Assembly: GCF_001423485.1 (NCBI RefSeq)
Contig: NZ_LMOD01000001.1
Location: forward strand, 688,617-752,616
DNA: 64,000 nucleotides
DNA from: Microbacterium sp. Leaf320
Lineage (GTDB): Bacteria; Actinomycetota; Actinomycetes; Actinomycetales; Microbacteriaceae
Direction of reading: 5' to 3'
The notes beneath the pieces were generated by a model, which had not been told where the DNA came from, made no database searches, and worked only from the letters and a program-made list of their open reading frames with translations. Each line of letters opens with the position of its first letter. Position 1 is the first letter of the stretch. Made by a program: the position numbers and the translations under genes. Below are positions 57,160-64,000 of this stretch, piece by piece.

Positions 57160-58004
57160 CCCACGGCGAAGTGGTCGGGTCGGTCGTCGCTCTGCGTCAG
57201 CAGCACGAGCGCGATGTAGGCGGCCCACGCTCGCGCGCGCACCCATGTCGCGTCGTCGTACCGAGAGCCTGTCGCAGCCCGGAACACCTCGCGCCCCGAC
57301 ACATCGAACAGCATCCATGCCGACGCGAGGTCGTAGGCGGGGTCGCCGACGGTGACGTCGCCGAAGTCGATGAGTGCCGCGAGCGAGCCCTCGTGAACCA
57401 GGATGTTGCCGGGGTGGAGGTCCCCGTGGATCCAGACCCGTTCGCAACTCGGCGCGGCTGCCAGTCCTTCGTCCCAGGCCGCGCGCAGCGCCGACCGGTT
57501 CGAGAGGGCATCGAGGCGAGGGCGCATGGCGCCATCGCGTGTGGCCAGCTCTCGACCGCGCACGGGATTGAGTGGGGCGTCGTCAGGGGCCGGAGCGTGC
57601 AGGACCCGAAGCGCCTCGGCGAGCCGTGGCGCCCAGGAGGAGTTCTCGACCCGCGACGACGTGAGCGCGTTCGACCCGTCGATCCAGGGGATCACCGACC
57701 ACGGCCGGGGGAAGACGTCGTTCGGCATTCCGGCGAGCACGGGGACAGGAGTCCGGATGCCGAGCGCCGCCAGCGCCGGCCCGATCTCGGGCAGGGCGTG
57801 CTGCTCGTTCGTGATGAGCGGCACTGCGAGAGCGCGCCTGGGCAGCCGCACGACGAGGTCCGCACCCAGTCGCCACATCGCGTTGTCCCATCCTTCGGCG
57901 AGGAGACTGAGCGGACGATCGGCCAGCTGCGGCGCCGCGGTGCGAAGCAGCGTGCGCAGGCCGTCCTCGTCGAGAGAGTATTCGGCCGAGGGGGAGTCGG
58001 CCAT
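57126..58004 (-). CDS. Aminoglycoside/macrolide phosphotransferase family protein
   Basis: A 292-residue kinase of the APH fold. The catalytic loop HGDLHPGNILV near residue 209 and the Mg-binding IDFGDVTVGDPAYDLASAW are intact. Such proteins are widespread in actinobacteria; most are not resistance enzymes, so no drug should be assumed. The ATG at 58004 lies two bases after the MBL stop, so the two form one operon. It overlaps pepN by 34 bases, convergently. Confidence 0.85.
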   Translation of the reverse strand: MADSPSAEYSLDEDGLRTLLRTAAPQLADRPLSLLAEGWDNAMWRLGADLVVRLPRRALAVPLITNEQHALPEIGPALAALGIRTPVPVLAGMPNDVFPRPWSVIPWIDGSNALTSSRVENSSWAPRLAEALRVLHAPAPDDAPLNPVRGRELATRDGAMRPRLDALSNRSALRAAWDEGLAAAPSCERVWIHGDLHPGNILVHEGSLAALIDFGDVTVGDPAYDLASAWMLFDVSGREVFRAATGSRYDDATWVRARAWAAYIALVLLTQSDDRPDHFAVGQSTADELESD

Positions 58005-58006
58005 GC

Positions 58007-58645
58007 TCAGATGTCGAGCGACTCGCCCGGCTCGAGCACCGAGAACTCGCCGCCGCCCTGTTCGGTCGCCCACTGCAGTCGTTGACGGTGCATCGTCTTG
58101 CCTGCCACGGAGAGCGTCATGTCGTGCGTGCCGAACGCGCGACGCGGCTTCACGGCAAGGACGTAGTCCATCGCCTCACCGATCTTCAGCCACGGAGCGC
58201 CGAGGGGAGCGGCGAGGGTGCCGACCTCGATCCCCTCGGGCACGGCGTAGGAGTCTCCGGGGTAGTAGAACTCATCGTTCACCAGCACCCCGACGTTCTC
58301 GACGGTCGGGAGCGAGGAGTGGATCACTTCGTGCGTGCCGCCGAAGAAGCGCAGCGAGAACGCTCCGACCTCCACGGTATCGCCCGGTGCGACCATCGAG
58401 ATCTCGTAGCCCTCGGCCGCGCGCGCGACGCCGGCCGGCGCGTAGATCGGCGTACCGGGAGCCGCGCGCAGGATGCGGTCGAGGTGCTCTGGGGTCCAGT
58501 GATCCGGATGCTCGTGGGTGATGACGACGGCGACGAGGCCGGCGAGATCGTTCAGAGGAGCCGTGAACGAACCCGGATCGATGAGGAGTATGTCATCGCC
58601 CTGCTGGATGCGAAGAGCGGCATGTTCGAATTTCGTGACGCGCAT
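58007..58645 (-). CDS. MBL-fold metal-dependent hydrolase
   Basis: A 212-residue metallo-beta-lactamase-fold protein of the UlaG/YtnP-like group. The metal motifs are THEHPDH near residue 45, GGTHEVIH, and YPGDSY with FGTHDM after it. The substrate is unknown, and it need not be a lactamase. The start at 58645 was chosen because MRVTKFEHAALRI is the usual N-terminus. It is co-transcribed with the APH-type gene. Confidence 0.85.
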   Translation of the reverse strand: MRVTKFEHAALRIQQGDDILLIDPGSFTAPLNDLAGLVAVVITHEHPDHWTPEHLDRILRAAPGTPIYAPAGVARAAEGYEISMVAPGDTVEVGAFSLRFFGGTHEVIHSSLPTVENVGVLVNDEFYYPGDSYAVPEGIEVGTLAAPLGAPWLKIGEAMDYVLAVKPRRAFGTHDMTLSVAGKTMHRQRLQWATEQGGGEFSVLEPGESLDI

Positions 58646-58798
58646 GGGATGAGTCAACTCCTTCGCGGCGTCCCTGGCAAACCGTCGAGCGGACGCGCCA
58701 CGCCCGGGAATCGAGCAGGGTCGGGCTCGATTTGGCGACGCGAGAATCGTCGTGGCATACTTGAACAGTTGTCGCGGCACGGAAACGTTCCGCCAGAA

Positions 58799-58871
58799 GG
58801 CCCCATCGTATAGCGGCCTAGTACGCTGCCCTCTCACGGCGGTAACGCGGGTTCGAATCCCGCTGGGGTCA
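58799..58871 (+). tRNA. tRNA-Glu (CTC)
   Basis: A 73-base cloverleaf with acceptor GGCCCCA / TGGGGTC (one G-T pair), anticodon loop CCTCTCA (CTC) and T-arm GCGGG-TTCGAAT-CCCGC. CCA is not encoded. Confidence 0.94.
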
Positions 58872-58880
58872 CACAACACA

Positions 58881-58910
58881 CGAAAGCCCTCGGTTCTCCG
58901 AGGGCTTTCG
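58881..58910 (+). terminator. Terminator after tRNA-Glu
   Basis: Perfect 13-bp stem CGAAAGCCCTCGG / CCGAGGGCTTTCG around TTCT. It also faces the end of the acyltransferase gene. Confidence 0.85.
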
Positions 58911-58959
58911 TCGTATCCCTGCGCATGGTACTCAGGGCGTATCCTCGCCCGCGGGAAGG

Positions 58960-60279
58960 TCACGCCGCGTTCCGGCGTGCCCCCGTCAGCCACAGCGCGA
59001 GAGCGGTGCACCCGAGCGCGATCGCGGCGAGCGGGAAGTCGAGGCCGTACGCGGTGATGGCGATGATCGGCGCGATGAACACCAGCACCGCGGCGACCAC
59101 AGCGGCCTTGGACGAGAAACGAGCCGGGCCCGCGGCCGGAGCCTTCTCGAACCGGATCAGCCAGAGCGACAGCACCCAAACGGCGGCGAGGACGACGATG
59201 AGGAACAGCGGTCGAGTCCACCACCAGACAGCGCTTCCCGGTGCCGGGAGCGGGAAGGGGAGTGCGAGCTGGATGCCGATCAGCACCATGATCATCGGCA
59301 GATGCCACAGGTAGATGGTCATGAGTCGTGAGCCGATCAGGAAGACCACGCCCTGGGCCGTTCGATGCCTCATGAGCGCCGTCAGGGGTGCGTGCAGCAG
59401 CGTGAGGGCGGCGGCCTGGATGACGGCGAGCATGACCATGGCTGTGGTCGGAGGCCACTGGTTGCCGAGCATGTTCCACGAGTAGCCGCCCATCGAGACG
59501 AGGCCCCAGAGTGCCGCGTAGCCGGCGCCGATGAGCAGCATCAGCTGCCACCAGCGGCGCGCGCCGAACCAGCCGTCGAACAGGAAGAACCCGATCTGCT
59601 GCGCGAACAGCCAGACGAACACGATGTTCGGGATGCCGAAGAGCTCCTGGCCGAGACCGTAGCCCGTTCCGGCGACAGGCTGGATGCCGAGGAACCCGCC
59701 GATGACCGTGAACCGGAACGTGTCCACGAGCACGGCGCCCGCCAAGAGGCCGAGAAGCACCCAGGCGCCGTACTGCTCGTGCAGTCGCATCATCGCCGGA
59801 GCGAGCGCCTGGACGATCATGTACGCGGCGAGGAACCAGAGCGGAGAGCCGACGCCGATCGCGACCGTGTCGACGAGGGCGGGGTCGACTCCGATCAACC
59901 GCGTGGCGCCGAGAACGACGGTGAAGAAGACGAACAGCGGGAGCGCGGGGCGCGCGAGTCGCAGGAGGCGCACGCGCACGAAGTCCTCCGCGGAGTCTCC
60001 GCGTGCCGACGCCGATCGCCATCCCGCACGGGCCGCGTATCCGCCGACCACGAAGAACAGCGGCATGATGTTCGCGATCCAGGACGCCGCAGTGAACCAG
60101 GACTGCGCTTCGACGGTGCGCTCGATCAGCAGCGTTCCATCCGGCGCTCGCCCGACACCCGTGAACAGGATGTGCACGAAGACGACCAGGACGACGCAGA
60201 CGACCCGCGCCAGATCGAGGGTCAGATCGCGACCCGCAGGGACGGTGCGGGTCGTCGAGTCGGTGGCGGCGCTGCTCAT
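58960..60279 (-). CDS. Acyltransferase 3 family membrane protein
   Basis: A 439-residue, about 11-helix O-acyltransferase-type protein. Helices begin after RDLTLDLARVVCVVLVVFVHILF, where the catalytic His lies in the first helix. Family members acetylate surface sugars, peptidoglycan or antibiotics. The substrate is unknown. A -10 TAGAGT (rc of 60287-60292) ends 7 bases before the ATG, so leaderless translation is probable. It is a single-gene unit between tRNA-Glu and the MFS gene. Confidence 0.85.
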   Translation of the reverse strand: MSSAATDSTTRTVPAGRDLTLDLARVVCVVLVVFVHILFTGVGRAPDGTLLIERTVEAQSWFTAASWIANIMPLFFVVGGYAARAGWRSASARGDSAEDFVRVRLLRLARPALPLFVFFTVVLGATRLIGVDPALVDTVAIGVGSPLWFLAAYMIVQALAPAMMRLHEQYGAWVLLGLLAGAVLVDTFRFTVIGGFLGIQPVAGTGYGLGQELFGIPNIVFVWLFAQQIGFFLFDGWFGARRWWQLMLLIGAGYAALWGLVSMGGYSWNMLGNQWPPTTAMVMLAVIQAAALTLLHAPLTALMRHRTAQGVVFLIGSRLMTIYLWHLPMIMVLIGIQLALPFPLPAPGSAVWWWTRPLFLIVVLAAVWVLSLWLIRFEKAPAAGPARFSSKAAVVAAVLVFIAPIIAITAYGLDFPLAAIALGCTALALWLTGARRNAA

Positions 60280-60336
60280 GCCGATGACTCTAGCGGTGAC
60301 GGGAGGCTGTCGACGGGAGCGACCGCAGGCGTGAGG

Positions 60337-61578
60337 TCAGGTCGTCGGCGAGAGGGTGAGCTGCCGGAACGTGCGGTTGCTCAGCGGCAGAACCATGAGC
60401 GCCATCATCGTGCCGCCGAAGAGAGCGAACGGCACCCAGACCGCCGTGATCGAGGCGAGCAGACCGAATCCCGCCATGGCGACGGGCATGAGACAGTCGT
60501 CTCCGAGACGGGTGATCGAGCCCATCCGGCCGAGGTAGGCGGTGTCGACCGTGGCTGAGAATGTGGCGCTCAGGAGCACCGAGGCGTACCCCGCGGTCGC
60601 GCCGATGACGAAGGCCGCTGTCGCGACCGTCCACGCCGGTCCCCAGCCGAGCGCGATGATCCCTGCTCCCTGCACGACGAGCGCCCAGAAGCCTGCGAAC
60701 GCCTCTCTTCGCGGTCGCCACTTCACGACCGAGACGGCGCCGAGCGCCGCACCCAGTCCGAGCAGCGCCTCGAACAGTCCCACAGCCTGGGCGCCCCACC
60801 CCTCGTCGTGCGCGCGCAGCGCGAGCCCGATCCCCACCGCTGGACCGACAGCGAGGTTGAGTCCGGAGAGCGCGATGACGAGGGTGCGGGTCGTCGGGTG
60901 GCTGCCGAGATGGGTGAATCCGCGGGCGATGCCGTGCAGGGTGGACTCCTTCGCCGCACGGGCGAGCAGGAAGCGCGGCCGGAGCCAGATCGCGATGAAG
61001 GCGATGACGAGACTGAATGTGAGGGCGTTGACGGCCGCGCTGCCCACGAGCCCCGTGTAGGCGACGAGCACGCCGCCGATCGCCGCGCCGGCCATGGTGC
61101 CGAGGCGCGACACGGTCTGGGCGAGCGCACCGTAGGAAGGGAGATCACCCGGGCGTACGAGCTGGCGGGCGACGGTTCCGGCCGAAGGCTCGTAGAACGC
61201 GTCGCAGACTCCGAAGGCGATCGCCGCGAACAGCAGCACGCCGACGGTCGGCGGGGTCGCGACGACCCAGACGGCCACGGAGACCAGCACGCCGACTCTC
61301 AGCACGGTGAAGAGCATCATCACCCGCCGGGCATCGGAGCGGTCGGCGATCACACCGCCGAAGAGCAGGACGATCGCCCGGGGGATCGTGCCGGCGGCGA
61401 CGATGAGCCCGGCGACCGCGGGCGAGGCCGTCTGCACGGCCGTCCAAGCGAGAGCGATGGTCCACAGGGCATCCCCGGCGTCGGAGAGCGCCTTGACGCC
61501 GATCCAGGCGTGCACACGGCGGTCGCGTCGGAACGGTGGCGGCGCCGACAGCTGCACGGGTTCGGTTGTGGCGCTCAT
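60337..61578 (-). CDS. MFS transporter (MefA/BMR-like)
   Basis: A 413-residue, 12-helix facilitator with ALSDAGDALWTIALAWTAVQTASPAVAGLIVAAGTIP at the start and GGVIADRSDARRVM as the 2-3 loop. This type resembles macrolide-efflux and enterobactin-exporter-like proteins. The start overlaps the stop of the regulator gene by 4 bases (ATGA), so it is co-translated with it. The substrate is not known. Confidence 0.84.
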   Translation of the reverse strand: MSATTEPVQLSAPPPFRRDRRVHAWIGVKALSDAGDALWTIALAWTAVQTASPAVAGLIVAAGTIPRAIVLLFGGVIADRSDARRVMMLFTVLRVGVLVSVAVWVVATPPTVGVLLFAAIAFGVCDAFYEPSAGTVARQLVRPGDLPSYGALAQTVSRLGTMAGAAIGGVLVAYTGLVGSAAVNALTFSLVIAFIAIWLRPRFLLARAAKESTLHGIARGFTHLGSHPTTRTLVIALSGLNLAVGPAVGIGLALRAHDEGWGAQAVGLFEALLGLGAALGAVSVVKWRPRREAFAGFWALVVQGAGIIALGWGPAWTVATAAFVIGATAGYASVLLSATFSATVDTAYLGRMGSITRLGDDCLMPVAMAGFGLLASITAVWVPFALFGGTMMALMVLPLSNRTFRQLTLSPTT

Positions 61579-62123
61579 GGCGTCGTCGGGAACGCATGCG
61601 CGAAGAAGAAGATCGGCGTGCGCTCCTGCCCGTCCTCGAGGTCGACGGACGCCCGCCACTCCTCCATCGTGCGCAGAAGGCGCGCACTCAGATCACGGAG
61701 TTCGTCAGGAGACGCCCACGCGGTCGACTCGGTGTTCGAGGCGTCGTACGCGGCGTAGGCGGGGTCACCATGGCGTCGCTGCCACCGCTGAAGACGATCG
61801 ATCTGCATCCGGATCCCCTGCCGCTGCGCCTCGCGTGCCAGCAGAGCGTCTGCGGGGGAGTCGGCGTAGTCCTCAGCCGACCAGGTGAGTCCACGGCGAG
61901 CGAGCTTCCACCAGCTGGTACGACGGTCGCCGGAGGGGTCTTCGACGCGTTCGACGAGCCCGGCTCGTTCGAGCATCCTCAGGTGGTGGCTGATGCTCCC
62001 GACCTGGCTCCCGAGCGATCGTGCGAGCGTGGTGACCTGCGAGGTGCCGTAGAGCAGCAGGTAGTCGTAGATGCGGCGTCGCAGAGGGTGGTGCACCGCC
62101 GTGATCACCGAGATGTCTTCCAT
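61575..62123 (-). CDS. Winged-helix ArsR-type transcriptional regulator
   Basis: A 182-residue regulator with ArsR-like helix-turn-helix VTTLARSLGSQVGSISHHLRMLERAGLVERV (about residues 31-60) and a C-terminal domain that is not a metal site. Its position before an MFS gene suggests that it controls the pump. A leaderless promoter is visible: -35 TTGTGG, 17-base spacer, -10 TACCGT (rc of 62131-62136) and 7 bases to the ATG. Confidence 0.86.
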   Translation of the reverse strand: MEDISVITAVHHPLRRRIYDYLLLYGTSQVTTLARSLGSQVGSISHHLRMLERAGLVERVEDPSGDRRTSWWKLARRGLTWSAEDYADSPADALLAREAQRQGIRMQIDRLQRWQRRHGDPAYAAYDASNTESTAWASPDELRDLSARLLRTMEEWRASVDLEDGQERTPIFFFAHAFPTTP

Positions 62124-62155
62124 GGACGCAACGGTAGAACCGGTGACGAAATCCC

Positions 62156-62169
62156 ACAAGAGTTCTTGT
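62156..62169 (-). promoter_or_regulatory. Candidate operator of the ArsR-type regulator
   Basis: Inverted repeat ACAAGA-GT-TCTTGT overlapping the presumed -35 TTGTGG of the regulator-MFS operon. The size is small for a full operator, so this is a candidate only. Confidence 0.5.
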
Positions 62170-62188
62170 ATACCGCGGAAAAACAACG

Positions 62189-62223
62189 AAAGGGCCGCCA
62201 CAGAATGGGAGCGGCGGCCCTTT
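62189..62223 (-). terminator. Terminator after the DUF4349 gene
   Basis: Perfect 11-bp stem AAAGGGCCGCC / GGCGGCCCTTT around a 13-base loop, followed on the minus strand by T-rich sequence. It closes the sigma/DUF4349 operon. Confidence 0.82.
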
Positions 62224-62236
62224 CCGCGGATGCGAC

Positions 62237-63331
62237 TCAGCCCTCCGCAGGCGGTTCACCGACTGCCCGACGAGTGCGCCGTGCGCGCCGGATGAGCCAG
62301 ATCACCAGCACGACCGCTCCGGCGACAGCGAGCCACGGCAGGATGAAGCCGACTGCCACGACCAGCGCGTTCAACGACACCACGAGGCCGTTCCAGCCGG
62401 CGAGGAGGCCGTCTGCGAAGCCGGCCGGATCGGCTGTCGTCGCTGGCGTGGTGCGGGTCAGCTGCACCTGCAGGCTCGACATGGCGACCTGGTCGTCGAG
62501 CGAGGCGAGCTGCTGCTCGTAGGACTCGAGCTGGGCCTGGCGATCCGTGAGCGCGACCTCGGCCTCGATGAGCTCCGCGACCGTCCCGGTCTGCGACATC
62601 AGCTCGGTGAGTCGCTGCACAGATGCCCTGGTGGCATCCACGCGCGCACGCAGGTCGATCGCCGTGGAGGTGACATCCTGCTTCGAGATCGACGAGGAGA
62701 GCACTTCGCCCGAATCGGCGAGTTCGTCGATGACGGCGGCGAGATCGGCCGAGGGCACGCGGATGCTGATCCAGCCGTACCCGGGGTCGGAGGGCGCAGG
62801 CTCCGAGGTGCCGTCTATGGCGACGCTCTGCCCGATCTCGGTGCTCTCGACATAACCGCCGCGAGACTCGGCGAGTGCGGAGATCGCGGCGGCGGCGTCC
62901 CCGATGTCCTTCACCTGCACCGTGGCGTTCGCGGTGGCGATGATCTCGCGGTCGGTGTCGTCGACGGCGCCCGGCACAAGGCTCGATGATTCCGCCGAGT
63001 CGGATGCGGTTCCGGGCGCGCTCTGATCGACGGATCCGGACCGCGAGTCCTCCAAGGCGACGCCGGCGGGCATTCCTCCGCCTTCCGCGGTGCTCATCGC
63101 GCTGCCGCCCACGATGCCGAGGATCGGTGGAGTGACCAGGACGCCCACGACGAACGCAGCAGCTATCCCGGTGCCTGTCAGCCAGCGGCGGCGGCGCGCT
63201 CGCGAGCGGGCGGCGGAGGGGGTCTCGCGGGGGCGCTCGGTCGCGATCTCCGCGAAGACCGCGCGTTCGATGCGGGTCACCGCAGCATCCGAGAGCTCGG
63301 GGAGGTCGTCGGAGGTGTTCTTGTCGTTCAT
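62237..63331 (-). CDS. DUF4349 membrane protein, partner of an ECF sigma factor
   Basis: A 364-residue protein. A short acidic cytoplasmic N-terminus (about 40 residues) ends at basic residues before a first membrane helix (51-72). A secreted region with a coiled-coil segment (TELMSQTGTVAELIEAEVALTDRQAQLESYEQQL) follows, then a last membrane helix near the C-terminus. This is the DUF4349 arrangement. It is encoded downstream of an ECF sigma factor with 4-base overlap, where anti-sigma factors usually lie, but no zinc anti-sigma motif (HxxxCxxC) is visible. Confidence 0.83.
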   Translation of the reverse strand: MNDKNTSDDLPELSDAAVTRIERAVFAEIATERPRETPSAARSRARRRRWLTGTGIAAAFVVGVLVTPPILGIVGGSAMSTAEGGGMPAGVALEDSRSGSVDQSAPGTASDSAESSSLVPGAVDDTDREIIATANATVQVKDIGDAAAAISALAESRGGYVESTEIGQSVAIDGTSEPAPSDPGYGWISIRVPSADLAAVIDELADSGEVLSSSISKQDVTSTAIDLRARVDATRASVQRLTELMSQTGTVAELIEAEVALTDRQAQLESYEQQLASLDDQVAMSSLQVQLTRTTPATTADPAGFADGLLAGWNGLVVSLNALVVAVGFILPWLAVAGAVVLVIWLIRRARRTRRAVGEPPAEG

Positions 63332-63885
63332 GCGTCGCTCGCTTCCTTCACGGCACCGCGCAGTCGGGTGCGGACTCGGGAGAGACGGTTCCGGACGATC
63401 GCGTGGCTCACGCCCAGCTCCTCGGCCGCGGCCTGGTAGGCGTACCCCTCTGCGGCGCAGAGGCGGAAGATCTCGCGGTCCAGATCGCTCAGGGTGCCGA
63501 CCTCTGCCGCGATCCGCGCTGCCAGGGCTGCGGTGATCACCTGCTCCTCGACGCTGACCGTCGAGGGGATGGTGTCATCGACGGCGTCCGTCGTGTTCGC
63601 CTGGTCGCGTCTGCGCTGTCGCAGCCGGTTCGCGGCCTGGAATCGGCAGATCGTCGCGAGCCACGGCAGCAGGGACTCGCTCTGCAGCTCGAGCCCCGGC
63701 ATCTTGCGCCACGCGGTGACGAACGTCTCCTGGGTCACATCCTCGGCGTCGGCGGGTGAGCCGAGCAGGCCGTGGGCGATCCAGTAGACCGGTCGGACAT
63801 GTGAGCGGTACAGCTCGCGGAAGGCGCTCTCGTCACCTGTCGCGGCCTGCGCCACCCATTTCTGATCACTCGTCTGCACGGGCAT
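63328..63885 (-). CDS. ECF RNA polymerase sigma factor
   Basis: A 185-residue sigma-70 factor with regions 2 and 4 only. Region 2 runs AFRELYRSHVRPVYWIAHGLLGSPADAEDVTQETF and region 4 carries ELGVSHAIVRNRLSRVRTRLR. It is of the SigE/RpoE-like extracytoplasmic group. The stop overlaps the DUF4349 start by 4 bases, so the two are co-translated. I do not see a recognisable autoregulatory -35/-10 for an ECF factor upstream. Confidence 0.9.
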   Translation of the reverse strand: MPVQTSDQKWVAQAATGDESAFRELYRSHVRPVYWIAHGLLGSPADAEDVTQETFVTAWRKMPGLELQSESLLPWLATICRFQAANRLRQRRRDQANTTDAVDDTIPSTVSVEEQVITAALAARIAAEVGTLSDLDREIFRLCAAEGYAYQAAAEELGVSHAIVRNRLSRVRTRLRGAVKEASDA

Positions 63886-63945
63886 CCTGTTTCCGTTCGG
63901 TGTCTCTCACCTGGGAAGTGTCGACGGATGCCCCATCGTCTCAGA

Positions 63946-64000
63946 TCAGTGTGCGGGCGCGGCGTGCGCCTTCGCGAGCGTCTGCTGCGACATGCGGTCG
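63946..64000 (-). CDS. C-terminus of an unidentified protein (partial)
   Basis: The minus frame ending at 63946 reads DRMSQQTLAKAHAAPAH before a TGA. G/C-ending codons at nearly every position support coding. The remainder lies outside the window, so no family can be named. The bases 63886-63945 hold the sigma factor leader and nothing else that I can see. Confidence 0.35.
   Translation of the reverse strand, partial: DRMSQQTLAKAHAAPAH

Noticed and set aside
57126..58004. Antibiotic resistance gene call for the APH-like kinase
   Set aside because: The fold alone does not show a drug substrate, and such kinases are common in actinobacteria for other roles.
58700..58871. Frame with GIRTRVTAVRGQRTRPLY over tRNA-Glu
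   Set aside because: A false translation of tRNA-Glu, joined upstream of the MBL gene only because no stop intervenes.

Overview
This is a 64-kb chromosomal stretch of a high-GC actinobacterium. The family is very probably Microbacteriaceae, and Microbacterium or a close relative is the best guess. The reasons are gene order, G/C-ending codons, the short small protein at 18573-18887 that I associate with this family, and the tmRNA tag ending ALAA. The order rnj / ftsK / pgsA / cinA / clgR / DUF3046 / recA / recX / miaB / miaA / dapF / hflX is a classic actinobacterial core cluster. No prophage, CRISPR array, transposase or toxin-antitoxin pair is visible. Almost everything is core metabolism, with small regulated transporter modules inserted between core genes.

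Layout. 1-16.4 kb: 3' part of RNase J, DNA translocase FtsK, PgsA, CinA-type amidase, ClgR-type regulator, DUF3046, RecA with an SOS box, RecX, tRNA modification genes miaB and miaA, dapF, a HAD phosphatase, an RsmC-like methyltransferase and hflX. 16.4-21.6 kb: SIMPL-domain protein, tmRNA, a coiled-coil protein, a lipoprotein, hisN-like phosphatase, tRNA-Lys(CTT) with a duplicated 3' half about 500 bp downstream, and a chagasin-like lipoprotein. 21.6-27.7 kb: YbaK deacylase, a MarR/MFS pair, and an IclR regulator divergent from a CoA-transferase/thiolase operon for acetoacetate or beta-ketoadipate. 27.7-31.5 kb: MFS transporter and trehalose synthesis otsA-otsB. 31.5-45 kb: branched-chain amino acid genes ilvD, ilvB, ilvN, ilvC, leuB and ilvE, interrupted by three membrane proteins, serA and a TetR/DHA2 efflux pair. 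45-49 kb: a tightly coupled hydrolase/MFS/methyltransferase operon and a DszC/SfnB-type flavin monooxygenase. 49-57 kb: gltX, tRNA-Gln, a proline-rich membrane protein, topoisomerase IB, a hydroxyacyl-CoA dehydrogenase, MarR and pepN. 57-64 kb: a phosphotransferase and MBL hydrolase, tRNA-Glu, a membrane acyltransferase, an ArsR-like/MFS pair, and an ECF sigma factor coupled to a DUF4349 membrane protein.

Two themes cut across the window. First, at least 19 genes have an actinobacterial -10 hexamer (mostly TANNNT) ending only 6 or 7 bases before the start codon, which implies leaderless mRNAs. Second, five of the local regulators (two MarR, IclR, TetR, ArsR-like) have clear inverted repeats over their own promoter region, so their operators can be read directly.

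The most unusual structure is the tRNA-Lys locus. A 41-bp exact repeat of the tRNA 3' half and its downstream bases flanks a small lower-GC segment with one membrane-protein gene and no integrase. This looks like the scar of a decayed or passively moved integrative element.
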